Shown here piece by piece: positions 24,678-33,382 of a DNA stretch of 64,000 bases. The DNA comes from Centipeda periodontii DSM 2778 (GTDB lineage: Bacteria; Bacillota; Negativicutes; Selenomonadales; Selenomonadaceae). A program made the translations under genes and the position numbers. Below the pieces are notes generated by a model. That model did no database searches, had not been told where the DNA came from, and saw nothing but the letters and a program-made list of their open reading frames with translations. The stretch is taken from NCBI RefSeq assembly GCF_000213975.1, contig NZ_GL892076.1:101854-165853 (forward strand). Direction: 5' to 3'. Positions within the stretch are counted from its first letter, which is position 1. Every line of letters begins with the position of its first letter.

Positions 24678-25937
24678 TCATTTCATCAGCGAGCCGTCGT
24701 ATTTCAATGTTGCGAAGTAGTCGTCAAGCGTCTGGGCACGGCGGATGAGTTCGACGCTGCCGTCCGTGCGCAGGAGAAGCTCGGCGCACCAGAGTTTGCC
24801 GTTGTAGTTGAATCCCATCGCGCTGCCGTGCGCACCCGTATCATGAATGATGACGATGTCGCCGATGTCGATCTTCGGGAGGGCACGGTCGATGGCGAAC
24901 TTGTCGTTGTTCTCACACAGCGAGCCGGTGATGTCGTAAATGTGGTCAGCGGGCGCATGCTCCTTGCCGAGCACGGTAATGTGATGATATGCGCCGTAGA
25001 GTGCGGGGCGCATCAAATTCGCCATGCAGGAGTCGAGTCCGATGTAGTGCTTGTACGTGTCCTTCTCGTGAAGGACGGTGGAGACGAGCCACCCCGCATC
25101 GCCCGTCATGGCGCGTCCGCTCTCGGTACGGACAGCGACATCGCCGAGTCCTGCGGGGCGCATGATCTCATTGTAGATCTGCTCGATGCCCGCGCCGACG
25201 GCTGCGTAGTCCACAGGGCTTTCCTCGGGACGGTACGGGATGCCAAAGCCGCCGCCGAGGTTGACGAACTCGATGTGGATGCCGAGGCGTGCCTTGAGCT
25301 CCGCCGCAAGCTCGAACATGATGCGCGCGGTGAGAAGGAACGCCTCTGTACGCAGTTCGGCAGAAATGACCATCGTATGCAGACCGAATCGCTTCACGCC
25401 CATCTCTCGGGCGCGCCGATAGCCCTCAAAGATCTGCTCGCGCGTAAGACCGTATTTCGCCTCCAGGGGCTTACCGATGATATCGTTGCCCTCGATGAGG
25501 TCGCCGGGGTTGTAGCGAAAGCTCAGCACCTCGGGCAGCCCCGCGTGCTTTGCCATGTAGTCCAGATGCGTGATGTCGTCGAGGTTGATGACCGCGCCTA
25601 GGGCGATTGCCTTTTGGAACTCGTCATACGGGGTATCGTTCGAGGAAAGTATGATCTCCTCGCCCATAACGCCCGCTGCCTCGGAGATGATAAGCTCCGC
25701 GATGCTGCTGCAGTCCGTGCCCGCGCCCTCTTCGTGGAGGATCTGAACGATGCGCGGATTCGGGAGTGCCTTGACGGCAAAGTGCTCGCGGAAACTCGGT
25801 GCCCATGTAAATGCATCGCACAGGCGGTGGAAGTTCGCGCGGATCTTCGCCTCATCATAGATATGGAACGGGGTCGGGTATCGCTCGATCAGGCGCAGCG
25901 TCTCTTCCTGCGTAAGCGGAAAGTTCTTTTCGTTCAT
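24678..25937 (-). CDS. lysA: Diaminopimelate decarboxylase-like PLP enzyme
   Basis: 419 aa, fold-type III. The PLP lysine is in HFAVKALPNPRI (about residue 52); the glycine-rich phosphate site in VNLGGGFGIPY (about 235); the partner-subunit Cys in GSLCENNDKFA (about 340, C-E kept); and GAHGSAMGFNYNG near the end. By family it makes lysine from meso-DAP; spacing and C-terminus diverge from classical LysA, so a related amino-acid decarboxylase is possible. The start at 25937 follows AGAGGAGGATACC. Its promoter lies beyond a large repeat, giving a leader of about 190 bases. Confidence 0.82.
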   Translation of the reverse strand: MNEKNFPLTQEETLRLIERYPTPFHIYDEAKIRANFHRLCDAFTWAPSFREHFAVKALPNPRIVQILHEEGAGTDCSSIAELIISEAAGVMGEEIILSSNDTPYDEFQKAIALGAVINLDDITHLDYMAKHAGLPEVLSFRYNPGDLIEGNDIIGKPLEAKYGLTREQIFEGYRRAREMGVKRFGLHTMVISAELRTEAFLLTARIMFELAAELKARLGIHIEFVNLGGGFGIPYRPEESPVDYAAVGAGIEQIYNEIMRPAGLGDVAVRTESGRAMTGDAGWLVSTVLHEKDTYKHYIGLDSCMANLMRPALYGAYHHITVLGKEHAPADHIYDITGSLCENNDKFAIDRALPKIDIGDIVIIHDTGAHGSAMGFNYNGKLWCAELLLRTDGSVELIRRAQTLDDYFATLKYDGSLMK

Positions 25938-25955
25938 GGTATCCTCCTCTATATG

Positions 25956-26112
25956 AGCTTCCCCCGCCGATGCGGGGGAAGTGGCGAGCATAGCGAGCCG
26001 ATGGGGGCGCCAGTGTCTGATGAGACTTGCTTACGATAGCAATACCTGCCTTGCTCAAAGCGCCCCCACCACCGCTTCGCGGTCCCCCTCCCCCGTTTCG
26101 ACGGGGGAGGCT
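25956..26112. repeat. GC-rich two-module repeat inside the lysA leader
   Basis: Module R (25956-26011, AGCTTCCCCCG ... ATGGGGGCGCC) and module L (26060-26112, GCGCCCCCACC ... CCCCCTCCCCCG ... GGGGGAGGCT) face each other across about 48 bases, the reverse of the arrangement at 20772-20900. Each module holds a strong G/C hairpin. It lies between the lysA promoter and its ribosome site, so it is transcribed. Confidence 0.8.
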
Positions 26113-26133
26113 TGCAAAACATGAGATTCCGTT

Positions 26134-26163
26134 ATTATAGCAACGGCAAAACAACTCTGTCAA
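26134..26163 (-). promoter_or_regulatory. Promoter of lysA
   Basis: On the minus strand TTGACA (26158-26163), 18 bases, TATAAT (26134-26139), preceded by TTGC (near extended -10). It is close to consensus. Confidence 0.75.
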
Positions 26164-26202
26164 TCTGCACGAGACCGCACGGAAGAAATCAAATTGTATA
26201 CC

Positions 26203-26231
26203 TTGACGAAAATCCTTCTCTCCCCTATAAT
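26203..26231 (+). promoter_or_regulatory. Promoter of the liv operon
   Basis: TTGACG (26203-26208), 17 bases, TATAAT (26226-26231), 62 bases ahead of livJ. Together with the lysA promoter and the repeat it accounts for the intergenic stretch 25938-26293. Confidence 0.75.
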
Positions 26232-26293
26232 GAGGGCTATCTTTTTTTATTTTCATTGATTCATACATTGGGAACTAATAAGGGGGTATCTTC

Positions 26294-27466
26294 ATGATAT
26301 TTGGAGGAAAGGCGCTGCGCCTTGCTGCCGCTCTGGTCGGCACGGCGCTTCTCGGCTCGGTGCTCGCAGGCTGCGGCGGCGACGCGGCAAAGTCGGATGA
26401 GATCCGCATCGGTGCAAACTTCGAGATGACGGGCAATACGGCGAACTACGGCAGTTCGACGCTCGAGGGTCTGAAGCTCGCGATCAAGGAGGCAAATGAT
26501 GCCGGCGGCATCAATGGCAAAAAGATCGTCCTCGTCGAGGCGGACAACAAGTCCGAGGCGGCAGAGTCGATCAATGCGGCGACGAAGCTGATCTCCGACG
26601 ATCATGTTCGCGCGATCGTGGGTCCCGCAACGACGGGCAACGTCATCGCGGAGTCGCAGGTTGCGACGGACAACAAGGTCCCCGTCATCGCACCGGACGC
26701 AACGGCGGTCGATGTCACGGTCGAGAACGGCGTTGTGAAGCCGTGGATCTTCCGCAGCTGCTTCATCGATCCGCAGCAGGGCGATGTCATGGCGAAGTTT
26801 GCACTGGATACGCTCAAGGCAAAGACGGCGGTCATCTACATCGACAACTCGACGGACTACTCCAAGAGCCTCGCCGCAGTCTTTGAGAAGGTCTTTACGG
26901 CAGGGGGCGGTCAGGTGCTTATGACCGAAGGATTCCTTGCAAAGGATCAGGACTTCAAGGCAACGCTCACGCGTCTGCGCGCGGCGAATGCGGATGTCAT
27001 CTTCGTCCCCGCCTACTATGAGGAGGTCGGCAAGATCGTCAAGCAGGCGCGCGAGATCGGCATCACGGCGCCCATTATCGGCACGGACGGCTGGGACGAT
27101 CCGAAGGTCGCGGAGCTCGCGGGCACAGCTGCATTGAACAACACGTACTTCAGCACGCACTACTCCGACAAGGATGAGTCCGTGCGCCCCTTCATCGACG
27201 CGTTCCAGAAGGAATACAACCATGCTCCGAACGTGTTCGCCGCACTCGGCTATGACGCGGGCAAGCTGCTCGTGGATGCGCTGAAGCGCGCGGGCTCGGA
27301 TGATCCCGAGGCGCTGCGCAAGGCGATTGAGGAGACAAAGGATCTCGTCGTCGGCACGGGCACGATTACGATGGACGCGCAGCACAACCCAATCAAGCAG
27401 GCGGTCATTCTCGAGAACAAGGACGGCGACCGCGTTGTCGTCGCAAAGATTATGCCGAGCATGTAA
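26294..27466 (+). CDS. livJ: Branched-chain amino acid ABC transporter substrate-binding lipoprotein
   Basis: 390 aa. A lipoprotein signal with lipobox VLAGC (Cys about residue 26) anchors it at the membrane surface. The Peripla_BP_6 pattern follows: IRIGANFEMTGNTANYG, VEADNKSEAAESINAA, IVGPATTGNVIAESQVA. It delivers leucine/isoleucine/valine or similar amino acids to LivHM. First gene of the liv operon, behind a good promoter and a GGGGG ribosome site. A terminator stands between it and livH, which would leave livJ as the most abundant product. Confidence 0.93.
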   Translation: MIFGGKALRLAAALVGTALLGSVLAGCGGDAAKSDEIRIGANFEMTGNTANYGSSTLEGLKLAIKEANDAGGINGKKIVLVEADNKSEAAESINAATKLISDDHVRAIVGPATTGNVIAESQVATDNKVPVIAPDATAVDVTVENGVVKPWIFRSCFIDPQQGDVMAKFALDTLKAKTAVIYIDNSTDYSKSLAAVFEKVFTAGGGQVLMTEGFLAKDQDFKATLTRLRAANADVIFVPAYYEEVGKIVKQAREIGITAPIIGTDGWDDPKVAELAGTAALNNTYFSTHYSDKDESVRPFIDAFQKEYNHAPNVFAALGYDAGKLLVDALKRAGSDDPEALRKAIEETKDLVVGTGTITMDAQHNPIKQAVILENKDGDRVVVAKIMPSM

Positions 27467-27486
27467 TAGATTCGGCTGACGCTTTC

Positions 27487-27517
27487 AAAAAGAGCCGCAC
27501 AACTGCGGCTCTTTTTT
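27487..27517 (+). terminator. Terminator/attenuator between livJ and livH
   Basis: AAAGAGCCGCA pairs with TGCGGCTCTTT around a CAAC loop, then TTTTTT. It is only 17 bases before livH, so partial read-through must supply the permease genes. Confidence 0.85.
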
Positions 27518-27533
27518 ATCAGGAGGTCATTCT

Positions 27534-28418
27534 ATGGAGTTTATGCACCAGATTCTGCAGCAGCTGATCAACGGGATCTCGCTCGGCAGTATCTACGCGC
27601 TGATCGCTCTTGGCTATACGATGATCTACGGCATCATCAAGCTCATCAACTTTGCGCACGGCGATATCTACATGGTCGGCGCCTATCTCGGCTTCTACGC
27701 CATTACGCTCGGCATTCCTGCCCTTCCGGCGATTCTCATATCGATGGCAGTCACCGCACTGCTCGGCGTCATTGTCGAACGCTTCGCCTATCGTCCCCTG
27801 CGCCATGCACCGCGCATCTCCGTACTCATCACGGCGATCGGCGTGTCATTTCTCCTCGAGTACGTCATGATGGCGATCGTATCCCCCACGCCGCGCACCT
27901 TCCCCGCAACGATCAGTGACATTTCATTCGATCTGGCGGGGCTCATCATCAGCGGGCAGCAGCTGCTCATCATGGGCGTGACCTTCGTGCTGATGCTCAT
28001 CCTCACCTACATCGTACGCTCGACGAAAATCGGCAAAGCGATGCGCGCCGCATCGTATGATACGGAGGCGGCGCAGCTCATGGGCATCAACGCAAACCGC
28101 ATCATCTCGATCACGTTCGCCATCGGCTCGGCACTCGCGGCGGTCGCAGGCGTACTCATCGGCATCTACTACAACTCGATCGACCCGCTGATGGGGCTGA
28201 TGCCCGGCATCAAAGCGTTCGTTGCGGCGGTATTTGGCGGCATCGGCATCCTGCCGGGCGCGGTCGTCGGCGGGCTCGTCCTCGGCATCGTCGAAGCGTT
28301 TATCTCGGGATTCGGCTTCTCGATGTTCCGCGATGCGGCGGCATTCGCCATCCTGATTCTCGTCCTGCTCTTCAAACCCGCAGGAATCTTCGGAAAAAAT
28401 GTCAAGGAAAAGGTCTAA
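27534..28418 (+). CDS. livH: Branched-chain amino acid ABC transporter permease LivH
   Basis: 294 aa, about 8 membrane helices. Typical LivH N-terminus QQLINGISLGSIYALIALGYTMIYG and LINFAHGD, the conserved cytoplasmic segment AMRAASYDTEAAQLMGIN (the EAA-like ATPase contact), and a final GIFGKNVKEKV. It forms the channel with LivM. The ribosome site AGGAGG lies right after the terminator. Spacing to livM is 12 bases. Confidence 0.95.
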   Translation: MEFMHQILQQLINGISLGSIYALIALGYTMIYGIIKLINFAHGDIYMVGAYLGFYAITLGIPALPAILISMAVTALLGVIVERFAYRPLRHAPRISVLITAIGVSFLLEYVMMAIVSPTPRTFPATISDISFDLAGLIISGQQLLIMGVTFVLMLILTYIVRSTKIGKAMRAASYDTEAAQLMGINANRIISITFAIGSALAAVAGVLIGIYYNSIDPLMGLMPGIKAFVAAVFGGIGILPGAVVGGLVLGIVEAFISGFGFSMFRDAAAFAILILVLLFKPAGIFGKNVKEKV

Positions 28419-28430
28419 GGAGGGTTGCAG

Positions 28431-29381
28431 ATGAATCTTTTGCAGAAAAATGATCTCAAGATGCTCGTCTTCGCCCTCGTGATCTATGGTGTTATCATGG
28501 GGCTGACAAGCGCCGGCATGCTGAGTGCGTTCTGGCAGCTGAACCTCATCTTCGCAGGGATCAACATCATCCTCGCGGCGAGCCTCAACCTGATCAACGG
28601 CTACACGGGACAGTTTTCACTCGGGCACGCGGGATTTATGGCGGTCGGCGCCTACGTCGGCGTCGTCCTCACGACGAATTTTGGAGTCCCGTTTCCGCTC
28701 GCCATCCTCGTAGGCGGTGTTGCGGCAGGACTCCTCGGCGCACTCATCGGTCTGCCGACACTGCGTCTGCGCGGCGACTACCTCGCCATCGCAACGCTCG
28801 GCCTCGGCGAGATCGTCCGCATCGTGATCATCAACGTCCCCTACGTCGGCGGCGCGGCGGGCTTCAAGGGCATCGCCCACCACACGAACTTTACATGGGT
28901 GTTCTTCCTGATGCTCGTTACGCTTTTCATCATCAAGAATTTCGTCAACTCGCGCCACGGCCGCGCGTGCCTCGCGATCCGCGAGAACGAGATCGCGGCG
29001 GAGTCAATGGGCGTCAATACGACGAAGTACAAGGTGCTCGCGTTCACGATCGGCGCATTCTTCGCGGGTGTTGCGGGTGTGCTCTTCGGACACAATATGT
29101 ATATCCTCAGCCCCGCCTCGTTCACCTTCATGCAGTCGTTCAACATCCTCATCATGGTCGTCATGGGCGGACTCGGCTCGATGACGGGCTCAATCGCGGG
29201 TGCGCTCGTCGTGACCTTCCTCTCGGCGGCGCTCGCGAGCTTCCCGAATGCGCGCATGATCATCTACGCGCTCGCACTCATCCTGCTCATGTTCTACCGT
29301 CCGCAGGGGCTCTTCGGCTACGTCGAGGTCACGGCGATGCAGCCGCTGCGCCGCTTCTTCAAGAAGGGGGGTGAGGCGTAA
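28431..29381 (+). CDS. livM: Branched-chain amino acid ABC transporter permease LivM
   Basis: 316 aa, inner-membrane permease. Signatures: [23 protein letters not shown] (about residues 45-65), [18 protein letters not shown], and the ATPase-contact loop [20 protein letters not shown]. The start is the ATG at 28431, 6 bases after GGAGGG; an earlier TTG is in frame but too close. It overlaps livG by one base (TAATG). Confidence 0.95.
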   Translation: MNLLQKNDLKMLVFALVIYGVIMGLTSAGMLSAFWQLNLIFAGINIILAASLNLINGYTGQFSLGHAGFMAVGAYVGVVLTTNFGVPFPLAILVGGVAAGLLGALIGLPTLRLRGDYLAIATLGLGEIVRIVIINVPYVGGAAGFKGIAHHTNFTWVFFLMLVTLFIIKNFVNSRHGRACLAIRENEIAAESMGVNTTKYKVLAFTIGAFFAGVAGVLFGHNMYILSPASFTFMQSFNILIMVVMGGLGSMTGSIAGALVVTFLSAALASFPNARMIIYALALILLMFYRPQGLFGYVEVTAMQPLRRFFKKGGEA

Positions 29382-30151
29382 TGGCAAAGGATTTACTCAC
29401 GGCAAACGATGTCTCGATGGTCTTTGGCGGCCTCAAGGCGATCGTCGACTTCAATGTGCACATCAAGAATGGAGAATTACTTGGGCTGATCGGGCCGAAC
29501 GGCGCGGGCAAGACGACCGCGTTCAACCTCTTTACGGGCGTCTACCAGCCGACGACGGGCGAGATTACGTTCAAGGGCAAGAGCATTGTCGGGCTGAAGC
29601 CCTACCAGATCACAGAGCGCGGCATTGCACGCACGTTCCAGAACATTCGTCTCTTCGGTGAGCTCTCCGTGCTCGACAACGTAAAGATCGCCTACCACTG
29701 CCACATGAACTACGGGCTGATAGAGTCCGTGCTGCGCCTCGGGCGCTACTGGGGCGAGGAGAATCGTCTCACCGAGGAGGCGTACCGCCTGCTCGAGATC
29801 TTCCACCTCGCGGACGCGGCAGAGGAGAAGGCAAAGAACCTGCCCTACGGTGCGCAACGGCGGCTCGAGATCGCGCGCGCCCTCGCGGCGCAGCCGAGCC
29901 TCCTGCTCCTCGACGAGCCGGCGGCGGGCATGAACCCGCAGGAGACACTCGAACTCATGGAGATGATCCGCTGGGTCAAGAAGGATTTCGGCATCACGAT
30001 CCTCCTCATCGAGCATGACATGGCGCTCGTCATGGGCATCTGCGAGCGCATCTACGTGCTCGAATACGGCGCGATCATCGCGAACGGCACACCGGAGGAG
30101 ATTCGCTCGAATCCCGAGGTCATCCGTGCATATCTGGGGGCGGAGGAATAA
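29381..30151 (+). CDS. livG: Branched-chain amino acid ABC transporter ATPase LivG
   Basis: 256 aa. Walker [10 protein letters not shown] (about residue 39), LivG-specific [12 protein letters not shown], a degenerate ABC signature ([15 protein letters not shown] instead of LSGGQ), Walker [14 protein letters not shown] and the switch His in LLIEHDM. The LPYGxQR signature is normal for this subfamily. It is cytoplasmic and pairs with LivF. Confidence 0.95.
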   Translation: MAKDLLTANDVSMVFGGLKAIVDFNVHIKNGELLGLIGPNGAGKTTAFNLFTGVYQPTTGEITFKGKSIVGLKPYQITERGIARTFQNIRLFGELSVLDNVKIAYHCHMNYGLIESVLRLGRYWGEENRLTEEAYRLLEIFHLADAAEEKAKNLPYGAQRRLEIARALAAQPSLLLLDEPAAGMNPQETLELMEMIRWVKKDFGITILLIEHDMALVMGICERIYVLEYGAIIANGTPEEIRSNPEVIRAYLGAEE

Positions 30152-30152
30152 C

Positions 30153-30887
30153 ATGGCAAAGGAAACAGCAGCAAAAGCTCCCATGCTCCGTGTGACGGAT
30201 CTGGAGGTTTACTACGGCGCGATTCACGCGCTCAAGGGGCTCTCGCTCGAAGTGAATGAAGGTGAGATCGTCACCCTCATCGGCGCGAACGGCGCGGGCA
30301 AGTCCACGACACTGCGCACGATCTCGGGGCTGATCGCGCCGAAGAGCGGCACGATCGAATTCGAGGGCAGGAGCATCGCGGGTACGGGCGCACATGAGAT
30401 CGTGCGTGCCGGCATCTCGCAGGTGCCCGAGGGACGACGCATCTTCGCCGAGATGAGTGTGCTTGAGAACCTTGAGCTCGGCGCGTTCACGCGCAGTGAC
30501 AAGGACGGCATTGCCGCCGACATGGAGATGGTCTTTACGCGCTTCCCGCGCCTCAAGGAGCGCATCGCGCAGCAGGCGGGCACTCTCTCGGGCGGCGAGC
30601 AGCAAATGCTCGCGATGGGACGCGCCCTCATGAGCCGCCCGCGCCTCCTGCTCCTCGACGAGCCGTCGATGGGGCTCGCTCCGCTCCTCATCAAGGAGAT
30701 TTTCTCGATCATCGTGGACATCAACAAGACGGGCACGACCGTCCTGCTCGTCGAGCAGAACGCAAACATGGCGCTCTCCATTGCCAGCCGCGCCTACGTC
30801 CTCGAAACGGGACGCATCACGCTGTCCGGCGATGCGAGGGAACTGGCGGCAAGTGAGGATGTGCGGAAGGCGTATTTAGGGGGATAA
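30153..30887 (+). CDS. livF: Branched-chain amino acid ABC transporter ATPase LivF
   Basis: 244 aa. Walker A GANGAGKST (about residue 46), Q-loop region ISQVPEGRRIFAEMSVLENL, ABC signature LSGGEQQMLAMGRALM, Walker B LLLLDEPSMGLAP, and H-loop position LLVEQNANMAL, as usual for LivF. The start at 30153 has GGAGGAATAAC upstream, one base after the livG stop; the longer frame from 30015 runs inside livG. Last gene of the operon. Confidence 0.95.
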   Translation: MAKETAAKAPMLRVTDLEVYYGAIHALKGLSLEVNEGEIVTLIGANGAGKSTTLRTISGLIAPKSGTIEFEGRSIAGTGAHEIVRAGISQVPEGRRIFAEMSVLENLELGAFTRSDKDGIAADMEMVFTRFPRLKERIAQQAGTLSGGEQQMLAMGRALMSRPRLLLLDEPSMGLAPLLIKEIFSIIVDINKTGTTVLLVEQNANMALSIASRAYVLETGRITLSGDARELAASEDVRKAYLGG

Positions 30888-30964
30888 AAGAAGGAAAACG
30901 CGACGCAAAGCGCGAATTATTAGAGAAAATATCTCGTGTTACCATTGGCAAGGAGGAAGCATTT

Positions 30965-31609
30965 ATGTTTGTTGCCAACTGTATGACCAAGAATCCCGTC
31001 ACGATCGGCCCCGACGCAGGCATGGACGATGCGGCAAAACTCATGGACAAGGGGCATTTCCGCCGCCTCCCGGTCGTGGAGCACGGAAAGCTCGTCGGCT
31101 TTTTCACGAATCGTGATCTCCTGCGCGCCTCGCCCTCCTCGGCGACCACACTCGACCGCTACGAACTGCGCACCCTGCTCTCGAAGATCAAGGTTGCCGA
31201 TGTCATGCAGAAGAATGTCATCACCGTGACCGACACGATGACGATCGAGGAAGCCGCGCTCATCATGACGCGCGAGAAGATCGGCGGTATGCCCGTCCTC
31301 TCGGAGGTCGGCAAGCTCGTCGGCATCATCTCCTCCACGGACATCTTCAAGGCGTTCATTGCCGTCATGGGACTCGACAGCGGCAAGACGCGTCTCACGA
31401 TCGACGTTGCCGACCGCACGGGCGTCCTGCGCGACATCGCGACCGTCCTCGCCGATCTCGACATCAGCATCGACAGCATGGTCACACTGCCGCAGCCGAG
31501 CGGCACCTATCAGATCATCATTCGCGCCGACATCGACGACGTGGACACGGTCAAGGAGCGCCTCTTGGCAAAGGGCTTCACCGTCAGCCATGTGATTCAG
31601 ATTGGCTAA
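30965..31609 (+). CDS. AcuB-like protein with two CBS domains and a C-terminal ACT domain
   Basis: 214 aa. A CBS pair (CMTKNPVTIGPDAGMDDA to about residue 60; ADVMQKNVITVTDTMTIEEAA to about 130), then an ACT-like domain beginning LTIDVADRTGVLRDIATVLA (about 145-214). CBS pairs bind adenosine nucleotides and ACT domains bind amino acids, so this is probably a ligand sensor. Its place just after the liv genes suggests amino-acid sensing, but the gap of 77 bases and its own AAGGAGG leave the operon link open. Confidence 0.85.
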   Translation: MFVANCMTKNPVTIGPDAGMDDAAKLMDKGHFRRLPVVEHGKLVGFFTNRDLLRASPSSATTLDRYELRTLLSKIKVADVMQKNVITVTDTMTIEEAALIMTREKIGGMPVLSEVGKLVGIISSTDIFKAFIAVMGLDSGKTRLTIDVADRTGVLRDIATVLADLDISIDSMVTLPQPSGTYQIIIRADIDDVDTVKERLLAKGFTVSHVIQIG

Positions 31610-31616
31610 ATTGAAA

Positions 31617-31647
31617 AAAACTCTGCCGCACAAAACGGCAGAGTTTT
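31617..31647. terminator. Bidirectional terminator between cbs-act gene and apbE
   Basis: AAAACTCTGCCG pairs with CGGCAGAGTTTT; A tract on the left and T tract on the right serve both convergent genes. Confidence 0.9.
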
Positions 31648-31658
31648 TCTATGCGTTC

Positions 31659-32696
31659 TTACTCCCCTATCCGTTTCCCATCCGTGTCGATCAAAATCAG
31701 CCGCGCATCGGGGAAATCCGCGAGCAGCTTCTTTCCCTCCTCTGCGCCAAGCACGAAGATCGCCGTCGAGAGCATATCGGAAAGCGCCCCCATATGTCCC
31801 TGCCATGCCCCCTCCTCCACATCCATCGGCAGGACGACGGTCACGGAAGCGAGCCCCGTCTGCGCAGGATAGCCCGTGCGTGGATCGATGAGATGATGCC
31901 AGCGCCGTCCCTCATACATAAAGAATCGCTCATCATCGCCCGAAGAGGAGAGCACTTCGTTTGAAAGGGGTACGACGGAGAGGAGATCAGACCGCTCCAC
32001 TCCGCGCGGATTGCGGATGCCGATCTGCCACGGTGCGCCCTCCTCGTTCACGCCCATCCCGAGAATCGAGCTGGTCCCAAGATCTGCGAGCGCATCCGTT
32101 ACGTCCGCACTCTGCCAAGAGTTACGAATACCGTCAAGTGCCAGCCCCTTGATGAGTGCGCCGCGGTCGAACTTCATGCCCGCTTTCATGAGTCTCGCCT
32201 CATATTTCGTTTGACCGGTTTCCTCCATCGTACGAAGTTCGAGCGCCTCATAGCCGACATGTACGCGTGCCTCCATAACCGCCTCGGCAGGTGGCGGCAT
32301 CTTCTCCGTGCGTGCCCGCTCCCAGAGCTGTGTGAGCGTGCCCGCCGTCACATCGAATGCACCGTCCGAACGATGCGCGATCTCCTGCGCGAGGTTCAGT
32401 GTATCATAGAGCGCGGGCGATATCTCCCGCCACTCCCCCGTTCCTGCCGCCGCCTCCACAGCCGCGAGTGCTTCCCCATCCGCATCGCGCTCCGTCTGCG
32501 CGAGCACCGCCATCCCGTCGCGCAGCGCCGCCTGCGACGTGATCTCATCCGCACGCACCACGAGCCGTGCCACCGTTCCCATCACGAGTTTTGTCTCCTC
32601 CGCCGTCACTGTGCCCCCGCACCCGCCGAGGAGGAGGACTGCGCAAAAAAGAACCGCAGCAGGAATTTTATACAACGTGAAGAATCTTTCTATCAT
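31659..32696 (-). CDS. apbE: FAD:protein FMN transferase (ApbE) lipoprotein
   Basis: 345 aa. Lipobox LLLGGC (Cys about residue 26) exports it to the periplasm. ApbE motifs: KLVMGTVARLVV near the start, FDRGALIKGLALDG (metal/FAD-binding Asp kept), WQIGIRNPRG, and HHLIDPRTGYPAQTG. It transfers FMN from FAD to threonines of exported flavoproteins. The start at 32696 follows AAAGGAAT; the open frame upstream to 33230 is a shadow of gtrA. Its neighbour on the other side of gtrA is an exported fumarate reductase flavoprotein, a possible but unproven client. Confidence 0.9.
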   Translation of the reverse strand: MIERFFTLYKIPAAVLFCAVLLLGGCGGTVTAEETKLVMGTVARLVVRADEITSQAALRDGMAVLAQTERDADGEALAAVEAAAGTGEWREISPALYDTLNLAQEIAHRSDGAFDVTAGTLTQLWERARTEKMPPPAEAVMEARVHVGYEALELRTMEETGQTKYEARLMKAGMKFDRGALIKGLALDGIRNSWQSADVTDALADLGTSSILGMGVNEEGAPWQIGIRNPRGVERSDLLSVVPLSNEVLSSSGDDERFFMYEGRRWHHLIDPRTGYPAQTGLASVTVVLPMDVEEGAWQGHMGALSDMLSTAIFVLGAEEGKKLLADFPDARLILIDTDGKRIGE

Positions 32697-32810
32697 ATGT
32701 ATTCCTTTCAAAGATTCCTTAGATGAACGAGAACGCGACCGCTTGCGCAACGATGTGTTCGCGTAGCGTGCGTACGGTGGTTCACACACAAAAACGATGC
32801 GAGGTGCTCT

Positions 32811-33197
32811 ATGCCGCATTCCAGACTTTACGAAATCGCTCGCTTCGTCCTCGTCGGCGGCGCGTGCTTCATCCTCGACTACGGCCTGCTCTACATCCTC
32901 ACCGAGTACGGAGGACTTTACTATCTGTTTTCGGCGGGCATCTCCTTCACTGTCTCCGTCCTCGTCAACTACTGGCTCTGCCTCGTCTGCGTCTTTCGCG
33001 GGGCAAATGCACAGACGCGCCGCATGAAGATGCTCTTCTTCGGCTCGAGCATCGCGGGTCTCGGACTCAACCAACTCCTCATGTGGATGCTTGTTGACCT
33101 CATAGGCATCTACTACATGATTGCAAAGCTGATCGCTGCCGCCATCGTCATGGTGTGGAACTACATCCTCAAACGCCGCGCCGTCCTCGGCAGATGA
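32811..33197 (+). CDS. GtrA-like membrane protein
   Basis: 128 aa with four hydrophobic segments in the GtrA layout: FVLVGGACFILDYGLLYIL, then SFTVSVLVNYWLCLVCVF, then two C-terminal helices and a short basic tail (LKRRAVLGR). The family is thought to flip or assist polyprenyl-linked sugars at the inner membrane. GAGGTG precedes the ATG. It is followed by a terminator, with no sugar-transfer partner adjacent. Confidence 0.85.
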   Translation: MPHSRLYEIARFVLVGGACFILDYGLLYILTEYGGLYYLFSAGISFTVSVLVNYWLCLVCVFRGANAQTRRMKMLFFGSSIAGLGLNQLLMWMLVDLIGIYYMIAKLIAAAIVMVWNYILKRRAVLGR

Positions 33198-33228
33198 ATC
33201 CATTCTAACAACTTCACACAGAGACTTC

Positions 33229-33258
33229 AAGCCTCCCGCTGCAAACGGGAGGCTTTTT
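33229..33258 (+). terminator. Rho-independent terminator after gtrA-like gene
   Basis: AAGCCTCCCG pairs with CGGGAGGCTT, followed by TTTTT. Confidence 0.88.
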
Positions 33259-33329
33259 CAAGTGCACGTTTCCCCCACAACAATGCAGGATTTTCCACCT
33301 ATCAACGCGAAATAAAATCACGATAGTTT

Positions 33330-33348
33330 TTATCAATCGTTGAGATAA
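33330..33348. promoter_or_regulatory. Palindrome upstream of mfrA (possible operator)
   Basis: TTATCAATCGTTGAGATAA has symmetric arms (TTATC / GATAA) 35 bases before the mfrA ATG. It could be a redox or anaerobic regulator site; it matches no consensus I can name with confidence. Confidence 0.3.
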
Positions 33349-33382
33349 ATTCTATGCATCACCAAAAGAGGAGACGAAAGCT

